Origin: a virus
Strand: one strand, 5' to 3'
IMG/VR virus record: IMGVR_UViG_3300009502_000021
Location: 44,298-108,297 of that record
Length of the DNA: 64,000 nt
Shown here: in pieces, positions 40,937 to 49,826 of the stretch
Position numbering within the stretch: the stretch's first letter is position 1
How the letters are laid out: each line of letters begins with the position of its first letter
The notes under the pieces: generated by a model
Seen by the model: only the letters and a program-made list of their open reading frames with translations
Database searches by the model: none
What the model was told of the DNA's origin: nothing
Position numbers and translations under genes: made by a program

Positions 40937-41531
40937 CCTGATTGTACAACTTGGTTCGATTATCGAGCCCGTTAGTACCACCGTTGATAATCTTTGTCAT
41001 GTGGACAATGTCGTCGGCGTCGGCTGCGGCATTAATGTTGTGCAAAGTCCAATACCAACCTGCGGACCGTGTGGCATCCAATGGTGTCTCGAGCAACGTT
41101 GGATTGGTAACTAAATCCAATTGCAACGATGTGCCGCAAAGAGTATAATTGGTCTTTCCGGTAATTTGAATTATTCCACGACCCCTAAATTTCCAACCTT
41201 CTCCCGATGCCTCGTCACCGTTGCCCATTCTGTTGGCGTACATGTGATTGGCAATCTTTTGTGGCTGGCGGGAATATTGATCGGCTACTTCCACAGATGG
41301 GAAGTATTTTGGATAGAGCGTATGCAATGCATCCGACGAGTAGTTTAGGTTTTCAACCACTGCACTAAAATTTCCACTTTCGTGGCAGCATTGAGCTAGA
41401 AAGCCGGCAATGCGATTCTTAGTGTTGATGCTGTTGGCATCCATTGTTGAATTTAGCGCATCGAGATACAATGCAAGATTTGCTTGCTTCGCCTGTGGAA
41501 ACATTTGTTCTAGTTGTGTTATTGTTATCAT
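40917..41531 (-). CDS. GH19 (chitinase-like) lysozyme
   Basis: 204 residues. IAGFLAQCCHESGNFSAVVE (catalytic Glu region), LNYSSDALHTLYPKYFP, ANRMGNGDEASGEG and WKFRGRGIIQITGKTNY are the typical GH19 lysin motifs. It cleaves peptidoglycan. With the SleB-type enzyme at 4257-4883 the phage has two unrelated lysins. One may be virion-bound. Confidence 0.9.
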   Translation of the reverse strand: MITITQLEQMFPQAKQANLALYLDALNSTMDANSINTKNRIAGFLAQCCHESGNFSAVVENLNYSSDALHTLYPKYFPSVEVADQYSRQPQKIANHMYANRMGNGDEASGEGWKFRGRGIIQITGKTNYTLCGTSLQLDLVTNPTLLETPLDATRSAGWYWTLHNINAAADADDIVHMTKIINGGTNGLDNRTKLYNQAKAVLP

Positions 41532-42232
41532 TGTGGTAGACTTAGGTCCTGTGTAGTTTTATTCTTGATGAACTTTGATAGCTTGGCAAGGAATCCTTGA
41601 TTACGAAGAATCTTGAATGCTAAATTTTCAGCACCATACATGCCGGCTTCGGCAATGCCGGACTTACGCATCTTAATAATCTTCTGACGAAGCGAATCCG
41701 CTCCATCAATGTCATCATGGGAAACAACTGTATCAATTGATCCCATTAAATCTCTAGTTTTTGCAGCAACCGCATGGTTATCGATTGTTGGTTTTTCTTT
41801 TACTGGCTCGGTAAGCCACACATTGTCGATGATCGAAAACGTACCATTGCTAACTGGCGGATGCTTAGATGATTCGGCATATAGCTCAACACTATATCCG
41901 TGGATGGTTATTGGGTAGTGATCATTCCATATTGCCTTCTTGGCTTGAAATAGTTGCTCAACTAGCTTGTCATCAAAGCCCAAGTCGTCGTGGTCATAAA
42001 CCACATGGACATCAAAGTCGCTGTATGGTGTGTAGTTATAGCTGGCCATTGATCCAGTAAGTTGAATGTCCATTAGTGGGAAATCTTCAATTTCCAAAGA
42101 TTCAATAAACTTTTCGGCTATTTGCAATAAGTGGTATCGAACCTCATGATCCAGTTCAGTGCCATTCCACACTTCGGGGTTGAGTGTATCGTGGAATTGA
42201 ATGTTCTTGTCTATGAATCTGGAGACGTTCAT
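41528..42232 (-). CDS. Nucleotidyltransferase-fold protein
   Basis: 234 residues from the ATG at 42232 (MNVSRFIDKNIQFHDT). LTGSMASYNYTPYSDFDVHV is the GS...D-x-D metal-binding motif of the pol-beta-like superfamily, with a further acidic strand near YSVELYAES. Could adenylylate a protein or RNA. It lies in the cluster of capsid-targeting-like genes; its own N-terminus fits only loosely. Confidence 0.65.
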   Translation of the reverse strand: MNVSRFIDKNIQFHDTLNPEVWNGTELDHEVRYHLLQIAEKFIESLEIEDFPLMDIQLTGSMASYNYTPYSDFDVHVVYDHDDLGFDDKLVEQLFQAKKAIWNDHYPITIHGYSVELYAESSKHPPVSNGTFSIIDNVWLTEPVKEKPTIDNHAVAAKTRDLMGSIDTVVSHDDIDGADSLRQKIIKMRKSGIAEAGMYGAENLAFKILRNQGFLAKLSKFIKNKTTQDLSLPQ

Positions 42233-42564
42233 TTCTTCCAAAAGTTGCTAATAGAAGCAACCATGTCCTTAAGGGCTTGGTCAGTGTCATCATCCTCTTT
42301 GTCATCTTCGGCTTTTTGGTTAACAGTTTTAAGTGGTTCATCGCCAACAGGATTTTCTTTGGTCAAGTCTGGACGGCTGAACCAAAGTTTGAACCATTGC
42401 TCCGTACCGGGCTTGATGTTTTTCTCGCGTTGAATCTTGCCTTTCTCGTTTCCGGTAATGCTTAGGTTACTTCCGGTCCATTTGCTCCAGTCAACATTCT
42501 TACCACCTTGTATAAAGTGGTCCAGGCCGGCAAGTTTACGAATGTCATCTAGTTCGTCGGACAT
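42229..42564 (-). CDS. Hypothetical protein, MSDELDDIRKLAGL start
   Basis: 111 residues. MSDELDDIRKLAGLDHFIQG is a start seen in small proteins of T4-like marine phages. The end is acidic then helical (EDDDTDQALKDMVASISNFW). TAATG overlap with the upstream gene. Unknown. Confidence 0.55.
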   Translation of the reverse strand: MSDELDDIRKLAGLDHFIQGGKNVDWSKWTGSNLSITGNEKGKIQREKNIKPGTEQWFKLWFSRPDLTKENPVGDEPLKTVNQKAEDDKEDDDTDQALKDMVASISNFWKK

Positions 42565-44327
42565 TACTTCTTTTCCTGCTTAGGTGTATCAAAATAGAAT
42601 TCCGGCGATGCTCGGGCTTGCCCATTGTTCCAGTTCACTCCGTTAACAAACGAAAAGACACTGTTTGGCTTGAGGATTTCCTTTTCAAATTGTGTCGCAG
42701 CAAATACTCTAAAACTTCTCGAATATCTGTTAAAGAATAGGAAGTGGTCCTTACCGCTTTCCTCTCCATCTTGTCTGTACATATATGCTGCCAAGTAACC
42801 CACATACTTCATGAAGTCACCGCGATAGCTAGTGTCAATGTGTCCATCCGAATCAATCATTGATTCAACCTTTGACAATACCATTGGGCGTGATATTTCA
42901 TCTACTGCCCACTTGTATGGAACCGACAGCATGTCGGTTAATAGTTTTGCTCGGTCTTTCTTACTGAGTTTCTTACCGAGACGATCAAATTCTTTATTGT
43001 AGTCCGCAAGACCCTTTTGTGTTAGCTTGAAGCGAGGAACCTTCGTACCCGGGTAGAAAAACTCTCGGAAGCCGTAACCTTCCAATATGTTCTTAACCAT
43101 TGGCCATGCTACCTTGCCAGTTACCAATGCCGATGCACCCATTACAGATCCACTGCGTCCTGTTCCCGATGGTCCCGATGACTTGACTTCGTATTTCTTA
43201 CCATTGATCATTAAGTCGCCCTTACTCAACTTGATTGTAAAGTCACCGAGCAGAATAAATGCTAGCTCACCCTTACCAACTTCGGAACTAGTGTCGGGCT
43301 GTACTTCGATAAAATCCGAAATGACTTTTTCAAACACTGGTTGTTGCGCACTATCAACGAAATCATCAATTTTACCTTTGCCACTGGAAATAAGAGACTT
43401 CATGTCGATAATCGATTTTTCTTTGTTGGCTGCAATTTTAAGAAATGCAATTGCATCTTCGGTATCGATTTTTCTTCTTCGGAAAATACCCACATACGTA
43501 TCGACTAACTTGTCCGATGGAATTGGTGTAAACTTATGCAGCATTTCTTTAACGGATGCAGTCAGTGCATCACCTTCGGCCACAGCCGCTTTCTTACCGG
43601 CAACAACACCGGCAACGTGAGCTTCTTTTGTAGCGTCAATTAAAATCTGTTCAATGCGGCTTCTTATGGCGGCATATTCCGGCGACGATGCTGGCAATGC
43701 TTGCGTAATGTCCTGGATAAGTTTTTGGGTTATGGCGTCAACGGAATCAACGTCGGTCTCCGGCGATTCAGTAAGTTCGGGTGTCATTGGTTCCTCGTGT
43801 TTCTTGAGTAAAGCATCAACCCATCGCGACAGCGCCTGAAGTTTCAGTTTAATTGGTCCGGCTTTACTTGGATCATCGTGTACTTCTTGCTGAATTATTT
43901 CCAGCTTATTAACAATTTCGTTGCCAACAGACTCTTTGATGATTGGGCGCTCGTCAAAGTAGTGTGGGAATGCCTTATCAAAATGGCGCATAATAACGCC
44001 GGCTTTAACGTGGGCATCGTTCTCTTCGGGACTTCCAGTCTTACCACTCTTTGGCCCAAGCTCTTGTTCAAGCCATTGTTTAAAGTGTGCTAGTTCATGG
44101 GCCAATGTGCGCAGCACATCGAGTGGGTGTCTATTCTTGACACCAAGGTATATAGTTGCTTTCTTATTGTCAAATTTACCAAACGTTGGTTGTTTGGGGT
44201 CGGAAACCCTCATCTCAAGTTCAATTGATGGTAGCTTGGTCAATCCCAACTCTTTCATTGCCAGGGGTAAAAAGTCGGCAAACGCCTTCATTAAATTCGG
44301 TTCTTCGGTGACTTCGATTATTCGCAT
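42564..44327 (-). CDS. Large putative packaged protein: HExxH metallopeptidase plus PD-(D/E)XK-like domain
   Basis: 587 residues, start MRIIEVTEEPNLMKAF (capsid-targeting-like). LRTLAHELAHFKQWLEQELG near residue 80 is a zincin motif. Near residues 350-375, GELAFILLGDF and DLMINGKKYEVKSS resemble the D...ExK core of restriction-like nucleases. The late core is 4 bases from the ATG. A protein with both protease and nuclease signatures and a head-targeting start could be an injected host-attack factor. Activities are inferred. Confidence 0.6.
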   Translation of the reverse strand: MRIIEVTEEPNLMKAFADFLPLAMKELGLTKLPSIELEMRVSDPKQPTFGKFDNKKATIYLGVKNRHPLDVLRTLAHELAHFKQWLEQELGPKSGKTGSPEENDAHVKAGVIMRHFDKAFPHYFDERPIIKESVGNEIVNKLEIIQQEVHDDPSKAGPIKLKLQALSRWVDALLKKHEEPMTPELTESPETDVDSVDAITQKLIQDITQALPASSPEYAAIRSRIEQILIDATKEAHVAGVVAGKKAAVAEGDALTASVKEMLHKFTPIPSDKLVDTYVGIFRRRKIDTEDAIAFLKIAANKEKSIIDMKSLISSGKGKIDDFVDSAQQPVFEKVISDFIEVQPDTSSEVGKGELAFILLGDFTIKLSKGDLMINGKKYEVKSSGPSGTGRSGSVMGASALVTGKVAWPMVKNILEGYGFREFFYPGTKVPRFKLTQKGLADYNKEFDRLGKKLSKKDRAKLLTDMLSVPYKWAVDEISRPMVLSKVESMIDSDGHIDTSYRGDFMKYVGYLAAYMYRQDGEESGKDHFLFFNRYSRSFRVFAATQFEKEILKPNSVFSFVNGVNWNNGQARASPEFYFDTPKQEKK

Positions 44328-44330
44328 CAG

Positions 44331-44744
44331 TTATTTAGCTCCAGATGTCCAAGCAAACTGTCTCGCATCACCCTTGCTTGCCTTGAATCCCAGAGAGATA
44401 TAAAACTTCTTGAGCTTACTCAACGGTGTCTTACTCTTGTCCCATGCAAATAGCTCTAGATTTATGCCGGCTTGCTTTGCTTCGTTTTGCAACTGTATCA
44501 TGCCACGCTTGCCAACACCCTTTCCCTGTGGAAATGCATGGACAAATTTAATCTCGACCCAATCGGGACCTTTGAAACTAGTTGTAAGCTCAAACAATGC
44601 AACCGATTGTCCTTCATCGTATACCATTCCAAATTCTTTGTTGTTCATTGGATTGGATGGATATTTGGCGTACATTGCATCGACAAACTTCTTTGCCGGT
44701 GTATTGTTATCGGAGAGCTTCAGTGCTACTTCACTGATTTTCAT
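44331..44744 (-). CDS. GNAT-like acetyltransferase with capsid-targeting-like start
   Basis: 137 residues, MKISEVALKLSDNNTP. IKFVHAFPQGKGVGKRGMIQ is motif A (Q-x-x-G-x-G, acetyl-CoA binding), and SKLKKFYISLGFKA is the usual C-terminal FYxxxGF. Substrate unknown. Coupled to the upstream gene by ATGA. Confidence 0.7.
   Translation of the reverse strand: MKISEVALKLSDNNTPAKKFVDAMYAKYPSNPMNNKEFGMVYDEGQSVALFELTTSFKGPDWVEIKFVHAFPQGKGVGKRGMIQLQNEAKQAGINLELFAWDKSKTPLSKLKKFYISLGFKASKGDARQFAWTSGAK
44332..44337 (-). promoter_or_regulatory. Late promoter core 4 bases from ATG
   Basis: Minus-strand GCTAAATAACTGATG, overlapping the stop of the acetyltransferase-like gene. Confidence 0.55.
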
Positions 44745-45949
44745 TTCTTTGGTTTTGCCTTGAGTCTTGAACGAGCGTATGCGATATATTGGGTATCATC
44801 CCCATTAACTAAATCATGCTTTGATATCTTTGCCGGAATGTTGGATATTGTTGCCGGTTCATCCCAGCTACTTCGAGGAGGTTCAACAACTTGATGGTTT
44901 TGTTTTTTCGCTGCCTTAATCTGGTCTCTGGAGTATAACGATCTCATGGTTTGCGTGATTAGATCTGGATCGTGGGCCAATCTATCCCATACCCTAGCAC
45001 CTGCTGCCGTTTGTGAGTGATCCGAAATCAAAACAAGGCCCAGTTTCATAATCAAATTCTTGTAGAATTCCGATGCCCAAACACGGTTACGTTTCATGCT
45101 GTCTAGACTTGAGATTTCAAAGGAAGCCAATTTACCTTTGAATGTTCGCATATGGCCACATACCTCAATGCACGACTGGCCATTGATGCTGCCGGCAAAT
45201 TTGTGATCGCGCACGCTGTAATATACGTCAACAGTATCTCTTAGGTGACTCTTAAAGGAGAATATCTTTTTAAAATCTTCATCTTCAAGATCTTGGGCAT
45301 CTGGCCAATAGATGCCTTTACTCACACTAGAAACTCGTTCTACTTCGTTAATTTTCATTTCTTTGATCCTCAATAAAGGAGGGTAGCCATCTTTGGTAAC
45401 CGAGTTACCAAACTTCTTGGCTTCGATGCTAGTCTGATCATAACCAACATCTTTTGTTTTATTTGTCTTGGTGATGCGGCCAACACCTTCGCCAACTGGC
45501 TTGGTAACACGCCGTAACACAAACTCGGGGAAAATATGGAATTTTGGAAAGTCGTTACATTCAGCTGGATTGACCCGCCTGTATCCAAACTTTGAAGCAA
45601 ACCGGTCTATCAACTTACCGTATAAACTCTTCCTACTCTCTTCCGACGCACTGAATATAAGGAACTTTGGATGACCGACTTCCTTTAGATACATTTCGAC
45701 GGACAATAACACTGTACCGAATATGGCAATTGCATCGCCTTGTTTTGTTACCTTTGTTTTTCCATTTCTATCAAATTCTATGTTGACCGTCCTATCGCTA
45801 GCAGTACCGATGGGATAAAAGCCAATAGCAAGTTCATGATCATCTTTTGTTCTGGCGTGAATATATGATATCTGGGATATAGAACCGCCATGTATTTGCC
45901 AACTAAGATAGTACGCTTTCTCGGGCTGGAATAATTCGTCGAGTCTCAT
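44741..45949 (-). CDS. Possible natural fusion of two capsid-targeting-like proteins
   Basis: 402 residues. It opens MRLDELFQPEKAYYLS and, at residue 198 (ATG at 45358, AGGATC upstream), a second typical start appears: MKINEVERVSSVSKG. The C-terminal half has LVLISDHSQTAAGARVWDRL, a motif of GNAT-like phage proteins. Either two genes fused by loss of a stop, or one gene with an internal start. Both halves are otherwise unrecognised. Confidence 0.6.
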   Translation of the reverse strand: MRLDELFQPEKAYYLSWQIHGGSISQISYIHARTKDDHELAIGFYPIGTASDRTVNIEFDRNGKTKVTKQGDAIAIFGTVLLSVEMYLKEVGHPKFLIFSASEESRKSLYGKLIDRFASKFGYRRVNPAECNDFPKFHIFPEFVLRRVTKPVGEGVGRITKTNKTKDVGYDQTSIEAKKFGNSVTKDGYPPLLRIKEMKINEVERVSSVSKGIYWPDAQDLEDEDFKKIFSFKSHLRDTVDVYYSVRDHKFAGSINGQSCIEVCGHMRTFKGKLASFEISSLDSMKRNRVWASEFYKNLIMKLGLVLISDHSQTAAGARVWDRLAHDPDLITQTMRSLYSRDQIKAAKKQNHQVVEPPRSSWDEPATISNIPAKISKHDLVNGDDTQYIAYARSRLKAKPKK

Positions 45950-46821
45950 ACCTTGCCTTCGCTAAACGAATGCACACGACGCTCGACCTTAGATACCCAT
46001 TCTTTACTTGGGCGGCCCGAACCATGATAGTATTGCAGCACCTTGCTTGGATCTTTGCGACTTACTAAGCACCACTTGCCATTGCGGTGGGCCAATGTTT
46101 CTTCGAGATTAACTTCCTTGAGATGCTCGTCACCAATCTTGTGACCCTCTTTCTCCATCTCCTCTTTCCAATCCTTGATCATTTCTTCTTTTTCTGGATT
46201 GCCGTTTAGCTTGTCAAGAATGCTTTCAACACTCAACACATCGTCGGCTTTAGCATTTGGTCCCAGCAATGTCTTGGCCACATAGTCTTGTTCCTGACCA
46301 CCGGTTAATGGATTGCCGGTTGTGCGCGAACTTAGGCCATTGAGCCAACTCCACTTGAGACCATGATGCTTGGCAACTGCGCTCAATAGCTTGTGCTTGT
46401 CGGCATCCTTAAAGGCGCTTGGCACTGCTGCCATGCTCCACTTTGAGAATCCGAGATTTGGAAGAAACATGAAATCTGTTTGCACGTAGCCGTTCTTACC
46501 GTCACCCTTGATTGGGGTACGAAAATGAACGCTGGATCCTGATTTCTTAATAAGTGCAGATTTGTCGTGCTTAACAGCCCATGCTGTAAGTTTGGTGGCT
46601 AGTTCTTCTTTATTGCTGGTGGCTACATCAATCCCAAGATCCAAATCGCCGCTGGATTCTTTGCGACCAGTAGTCCCAAGCATATTATCCAAAAGTGGTA
46701 ATCCGGTTAGCTTTTCAAGCCATGCAACAGTGGGTGCAACATCGGCTTTATTGATTCTTTGGGTTACATCGGGACCCTTCCAAACATTTCCACCTTCGAT
46801 TAGAAATTCTGTTGCTCGCAT
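45946..46821 (-). CDS. Nucleotidyltransferase-like protein with capsid-targeting-like start
   Basis: The start at 46821 gives MRATEFLIEGGNVWKG; LIE/G is a very good prohead-protease site match. LGTTGRKESSGDLDLGIDVA resembles a G-x...DxD nucleotidyltransferase core. A Glu/Lys-rich helix and a small C-terminal domain (HRNGKWCLVSRKDPSK) follow. RBS GAAGGG, late core in the shared palindrome at 46844-46857. Confidence 0.6.
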   Translation of the reverse strand: MRATEFLIEGGNVWKGPDVTQRINKADVAPTVAWLEKLTGLPLLDNMLGTTGRKESSGDLDLGIDVATSNKEELATKLTAWAVKHDKSALIKKSGSSVHFRTPIKGDGKNGYVQTDFMFLPNLGFSKWSMAAVPSAFKDADKHKLLSAVAKHHGLKWSWLNGLSSRTTGNPLTGGQEQDYVAKTLLGPNAKADDVLSVESILDKLNGNPEKEEMIKDWKEEMEKEGHKIGDEHLKEVNLEETLAHRNGKWCLVSRKDPSKVLQYYHGSGRPSKEWVSKVERRVHSFSEGKV

Positions 46822-46843
46822 AGATACACCCTTCAATTTTAAC

Positions 46844-46857
46844 TATTTAGCTAAATA
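46844..46857. promoter_or_regulatory. Palindromic divergent late promoter
   Basis: TATTTAGCTAAATA is a perfect 14-bp palindrome giving TAAATA on both strands. It lies between the minus-strand gene starting at 46821 and the plus-strand gene at 46878. Confidence 0.7.
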
Positions 46858-46877
46858 TTTCTATAAGAGGGTTTGAT

Positions 46878-48191
46878 ATGCGCTTCATAGAATTTGGACT
46901 ACTGCTCGAGGATGAAGTCCCAGCAGAAGAAACTACATTTGCTTATTCCGATACGGCCGAGATTAGTGCTGCTGCAATGCCGCTTTTACAGGCCAAAGTC
47001 GATAAGATTAACAAAAAAGCCGCAAAACTTGGTGCCCCAACTGTAACTCTTACAAAGGAAGAGGAATTTTACAAAGAGGTGCCATCTGAGCCGGGTGAGA
47101 AATCTGCTGTCAAAGAACTCTATTACAGAGTTAAGATTGCAGGTGCTGCCCCAAAAGTTGAGGGTTACAAATTCCTCGCCACAATTGAACACACTGCCGG
47201 GGGTAACATTATCCGTACTGCCCCGGGATACGAAGAAAATGCTAACATCAAGAAGTTTTATACTGCCCGTCCGGATTATTGCGATCATTGCCATAAAATT
47301 CGCCAACGAATAGATACGTTTATTGTTGCCGACGAGAAGGGCAACTTGCGCCAAATTGGGCGTAACTGCTTATCGGACTTCTTGGGTGGACTCGACCCAA
47401 AAGCCATGCTCTATTACTTCAGCTTGCGTAACTTGGTACAAGAGGCTGTCAAGGATGCCGAATCCGAGGGCGAAGGATCTATACGAGGTCATAAGAGAGA
47501 CAGAACCGTTGAACGTGATGTATTGCTCCGGACTGCGGCTGCAATGATTCGTGTGTTTGGTTACAGGAAGCGCATGGATCCAGTAGACGATTTTAGTTAT
47601 CGTCCAAGCACCGGCCAGGCACTATGGTGGGTATTCTTTGGTAACCACGACCCCAAGACTATGGATGACGAAGATAAGCAATGGCTCGAGCTTGCCAAGA
47701 ACGGCATCACTGCTGTGGATGACAAGGCAGTAAAGAATGCACTCGATTGGTTCAATGCATTACCCCCAGCCGAGAAGGACAACAATACCTTCTTGCATAA
47801 CTTGGACGTTATTCTTAAGGCGCCACAAGTATCAACACGCAACATTGGATATGCCGTTGCTGTATTCCCGTGCTACTATCGCGCACTCCACGCCGGTGAA
47901 CAAAAGAAAGAGCAGGCCAAGAAATCCAATGAATGGATTGGTAATGATGGTGACAAGTTTACCAATCTCAAAGTTACCATCATTGATACCAAGCTACTCA
48001 ATACAAACTTTGGTACCACGCAACTTGTCCGCATGGAGGATGAGAAGGGTAATGCTATCACGTGGTTCAACAGTGGTGCCAAGGCCGGCTTTGATAAGGG
48101 TGATCAGTTAACCATCAAGGGCACAATCAAAAAGCAAGATGAGTTTAAGGGTCGCAAGCAAACATTAGTAACGCGGGTTAAGAAATTATAG
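46878..48191 (+). CDS. Zinc-knuckle protein with capsid-targeting-like start
   Basis: 437 residues, MRFIEFGLLLEDEVPA. Near residues 135-170 CDHCHKIRQRIDTFIV and IGRNCLSDFLGG form a treble-clef-like zinc site (CxxC...C). The C-terminal 90 residues look like an OB-type beta domain (FTNLKVTIIDTKLL, DQLTIKGTIKKQ), so nucleic-acid binding is likely. Proteins with this zinc motif occur in many phages and plasmids without assigned function. RBS AAGAGGG. Confidence 0.65.
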   Translation: MRFIEFGLLLEDEVPAEETTFAYSDTAEISAAAMPLLQAKVDKINKKAAKLGAPTVTLTKEEEFYKEVPSEPGEKSAVKELYYRVKIAGAAPKVEGYKFLATIEHTAGGNIIRTAPGYEENANIKKFYTARPDYCDHCHKIRQRIDTFIVADEKGNLRQIGRNCLSDFLGGLDPKAMLYYFSLRNLVQEAVKDAESEGEGSIRGHKRDRTVERDVLLRTAAAMIRVFGYRKRMDPVDDFSYRPSTGQALWWVFFGNHDPKTMDDEDKQWLELAKNGITAVDDKAVKNALDWFNALPPAEKDNNTFLHNLDVILKAPQVSTRNIGYAVAVFPCYYRALHAGEQKKEQAKKSNEWIGNDGDKFTNLKVTIIDTKLLNTNFGTTQLVRMEDEKGNAITWFNSGAKAGFDKGDQLTIKGTIKKQDEFKGRKQTLVTRVKKL

Positions 48192-48519
48192 CCGATGCCG
48201 GAATGCTACCTTTGTGTAGTAAGTATCCTTCTGATTGTCCTGTGTAACGTAGATTATTTGGATCTAGTTTTGTTGCATCCACCGTAATGTAGTCGGATCC
48301 AAAGTATCCTTCTTTTGGAGCAAGCCACACATAGCCATCTGGGCTTGGCTCAGCAAATAATTGTTCGAGTTCTTTTTCCGATGGTCTTAGCTGATATCCT
48401 TTGATACCGGATGGATCTACTGATCGACCTCGGAGATTGTGATACAATAATGCGGGTGCTTCGGTGGTTGCGCGGCCCTTACGGCCAATTGGAATATTGA
48501 TAAATTCTTGGGCTCGCAT
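48178..48519 (-). CDS. Hypothetical protein with capsid-targeting-like start
   Basis: 113 residues: MRAQEFINIPIGRKGRATTE. Later YVWLAPKEGYFGSDYITVDA and YTGQSEGYLLHKGSIPASAI, a pattern like the C-terminal part of small ADP-ribosyltransferase-type folds, but no catalytic residues can be named. Convergent overlap of 14 bases with the plus-strand gene. Confidence 0.55.
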   Translation of the reverse strand: MRAQEFINIPIGRKGRATTEAPALLYHNLRGRSVDPSGIKGYQLRPSEKELEQLFAEPSPDGYVWLAPKEGYFGSDYITVDATKLDPNNLRYTGQSEGYLLHKGSIPASAIIS

Positions 48520-48992
48520 TAGTACATTACCTCAAAAAATGGTCCAGTGAGTACGCGGGTTGATTTTTCAACAACCAATTGCTCATTCATACGCTTTAGC
48601 ATTTCGGGAGTGATATCGCGGCGCTTGAGTCCATCGCGCATAAACAAATGCATTTCAAATGGTTTATCACCTTCGGCTGCTAGTACCGAAGTAACACGAT
48701 TGCGTCCTTCGTGTCCAGCAATCATAGCAGGCTTTGAGAGGTCGCCTTCCTCCCATTCGGACGGAATTCTGATGTCAAGGAACGGAGCGCCAATTGTTCC
48801 ACCCTTCTTAATATGAGCTACAATTTCCGGCTTTGGGTCATTGCCCAACGGTGCTGCTAAACGCAAGAAGGTACTTGGCTTCATAAGAACAGGAAAGCCC
48901 ATTGAATGTCTGCTACCAGTTGCAACATCACCATTGTATGGCACTGCCCCCCAACCTCGATCATTATCGATTACTACTTCGTTAATCTTCAT
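48519..48992 (-). CDS. ParB/sulfiredoxin-like protein with capsid-targeting-like start
   Basis: 157 residues from the ATG at 48992, MKINEVVIDNDRGWG. APFLDIRIPSEWEEGD and MIAGHEGRNRVTSVLAAEGD match the GHEGRxR motif of ParB-like domains in phages. Possible nuclease or NTP-binding role. Coupled to both neighbours. Confidence 0.6.
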   Translation of the reverse strand: MKINEVVIDNDRGWGAVPYNGDVATGSRHSMGFPVLMKPSTFLRLAAPLGNDPKPEIVAHIKKGGTIGAPFLDIRIPSEWEEGDLSKPAMIAGHEGRNRVTSVLAAEGDKPFEMHLFMRDGLKRRDITPEMLKRMNEQLVVEKSTRVLTGPFFEVMY

Positions 48993-48993
48993 A

Positions 48994-49824
48994 TTATAAA
49001 TCGTCCTGGTCGTCATTAAAATAAATTGGTACTTCACCAACTAACTGTAAGAAACTAGTGTCTAGCCAACCCGTCGATTCGCAATCCCAACCATACATAA
49101 ATCCGTTGTCATGCGACCCATATCCAATGTTACGGTGGCGTACAGCATCAAAATGTTTAACAACCTCGTCCCATGGGAACGTGGATTGCATTTGGAATCT
49201 TGTGCCATATCTAGCAACGTCTGGATCCGACCAATCGAAATCTTTTACACGCTCGAGCTTTTGAAATGCTGCCATAACTTGCTCGGCATCATGGTCGGAA
49301 TCAATTTCCAATACCAATGCTCCGGGCTTGACCTTGTACAAATATCCAACCGGACTCATCCAACCCTTCTGATTGTAGTAAGTCCACTTGACCCAATCGG
49401 AGCTATATCCCTTGTTTGTTTTGTATGCGGTGCTGGTCCAAAGATCAGCATTTGGTTTGTTGCGGCCCGGTGGCGCAACTGCCTTACCGGGCTTCAGTAA
49501 AGGAGCACCCTCTTCCAATGGATTATCTTCCCATTTCTGGTATGGCTCCTTAAGGTTACCATCGTCATCCCATGCATACCTGTTTGCCAAATTCTTTTTA
49601 GCTTTATCGTATTTGGTAAGGACACCGGGATGTGGGCGGGGCATAAACAACTGATATGTTCCGGCCAATTGTTCGCCGGCACGTTTGGCCCATTCCTTAA
49701 GATAGTTTAATGATTCCCAACCCGGGTTATATGGCACCGGTTCGGGTTTTGGCTTGGCCCTGGACTTACGTGGCTTTTTAGCCTTGGGCGCAGCCCCATC
49801 TTCAATGAGTTCGTGCGCCCGCAT
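48994..49824 (-). CDS. Putative packaged protein, possible ADP-ribosyltransferase fold
   Basis: 276 residues. MRAHELIEDGAAPKAKKPRK: LIE/D site then a basic Pro/Lys linker, very like T4 internal proteins. The body has NADLWTSTAYKTNKG and VGYLYKVKPGALVLEIDSDH, which could be an STS-type ADP-ribosyltransferase core, but the evidence is weak. Unknown function. Confidence 0.55.
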   Translation of the reverse strand: MRAHELIEDGAAPKAKKPRKSRAKPKPEPVPYNPGWESLNYLKEWAKRAGEQLAGTYQLFMPRPHPGVLTKYDKAKKNLANRYAWDDDGNLKEPYQKWEDNPLEEGAPLLKPGKAVAPPGRNKPNADLWTSTAYKTNKGYSSDWVKWTYYNQKGWMSPVGYLYKVKPGALVLEIDSDHDAEQVMAAFQKLERVKDFDWSDPDVARYGTRFQMQSTFPWDEVVKHFDAVRHRNIGYGSHDNGFMYGWDCESTGWLDTSFLQLVGEVPIYFNDDQDDL

Positions 49825-49826
49825 TA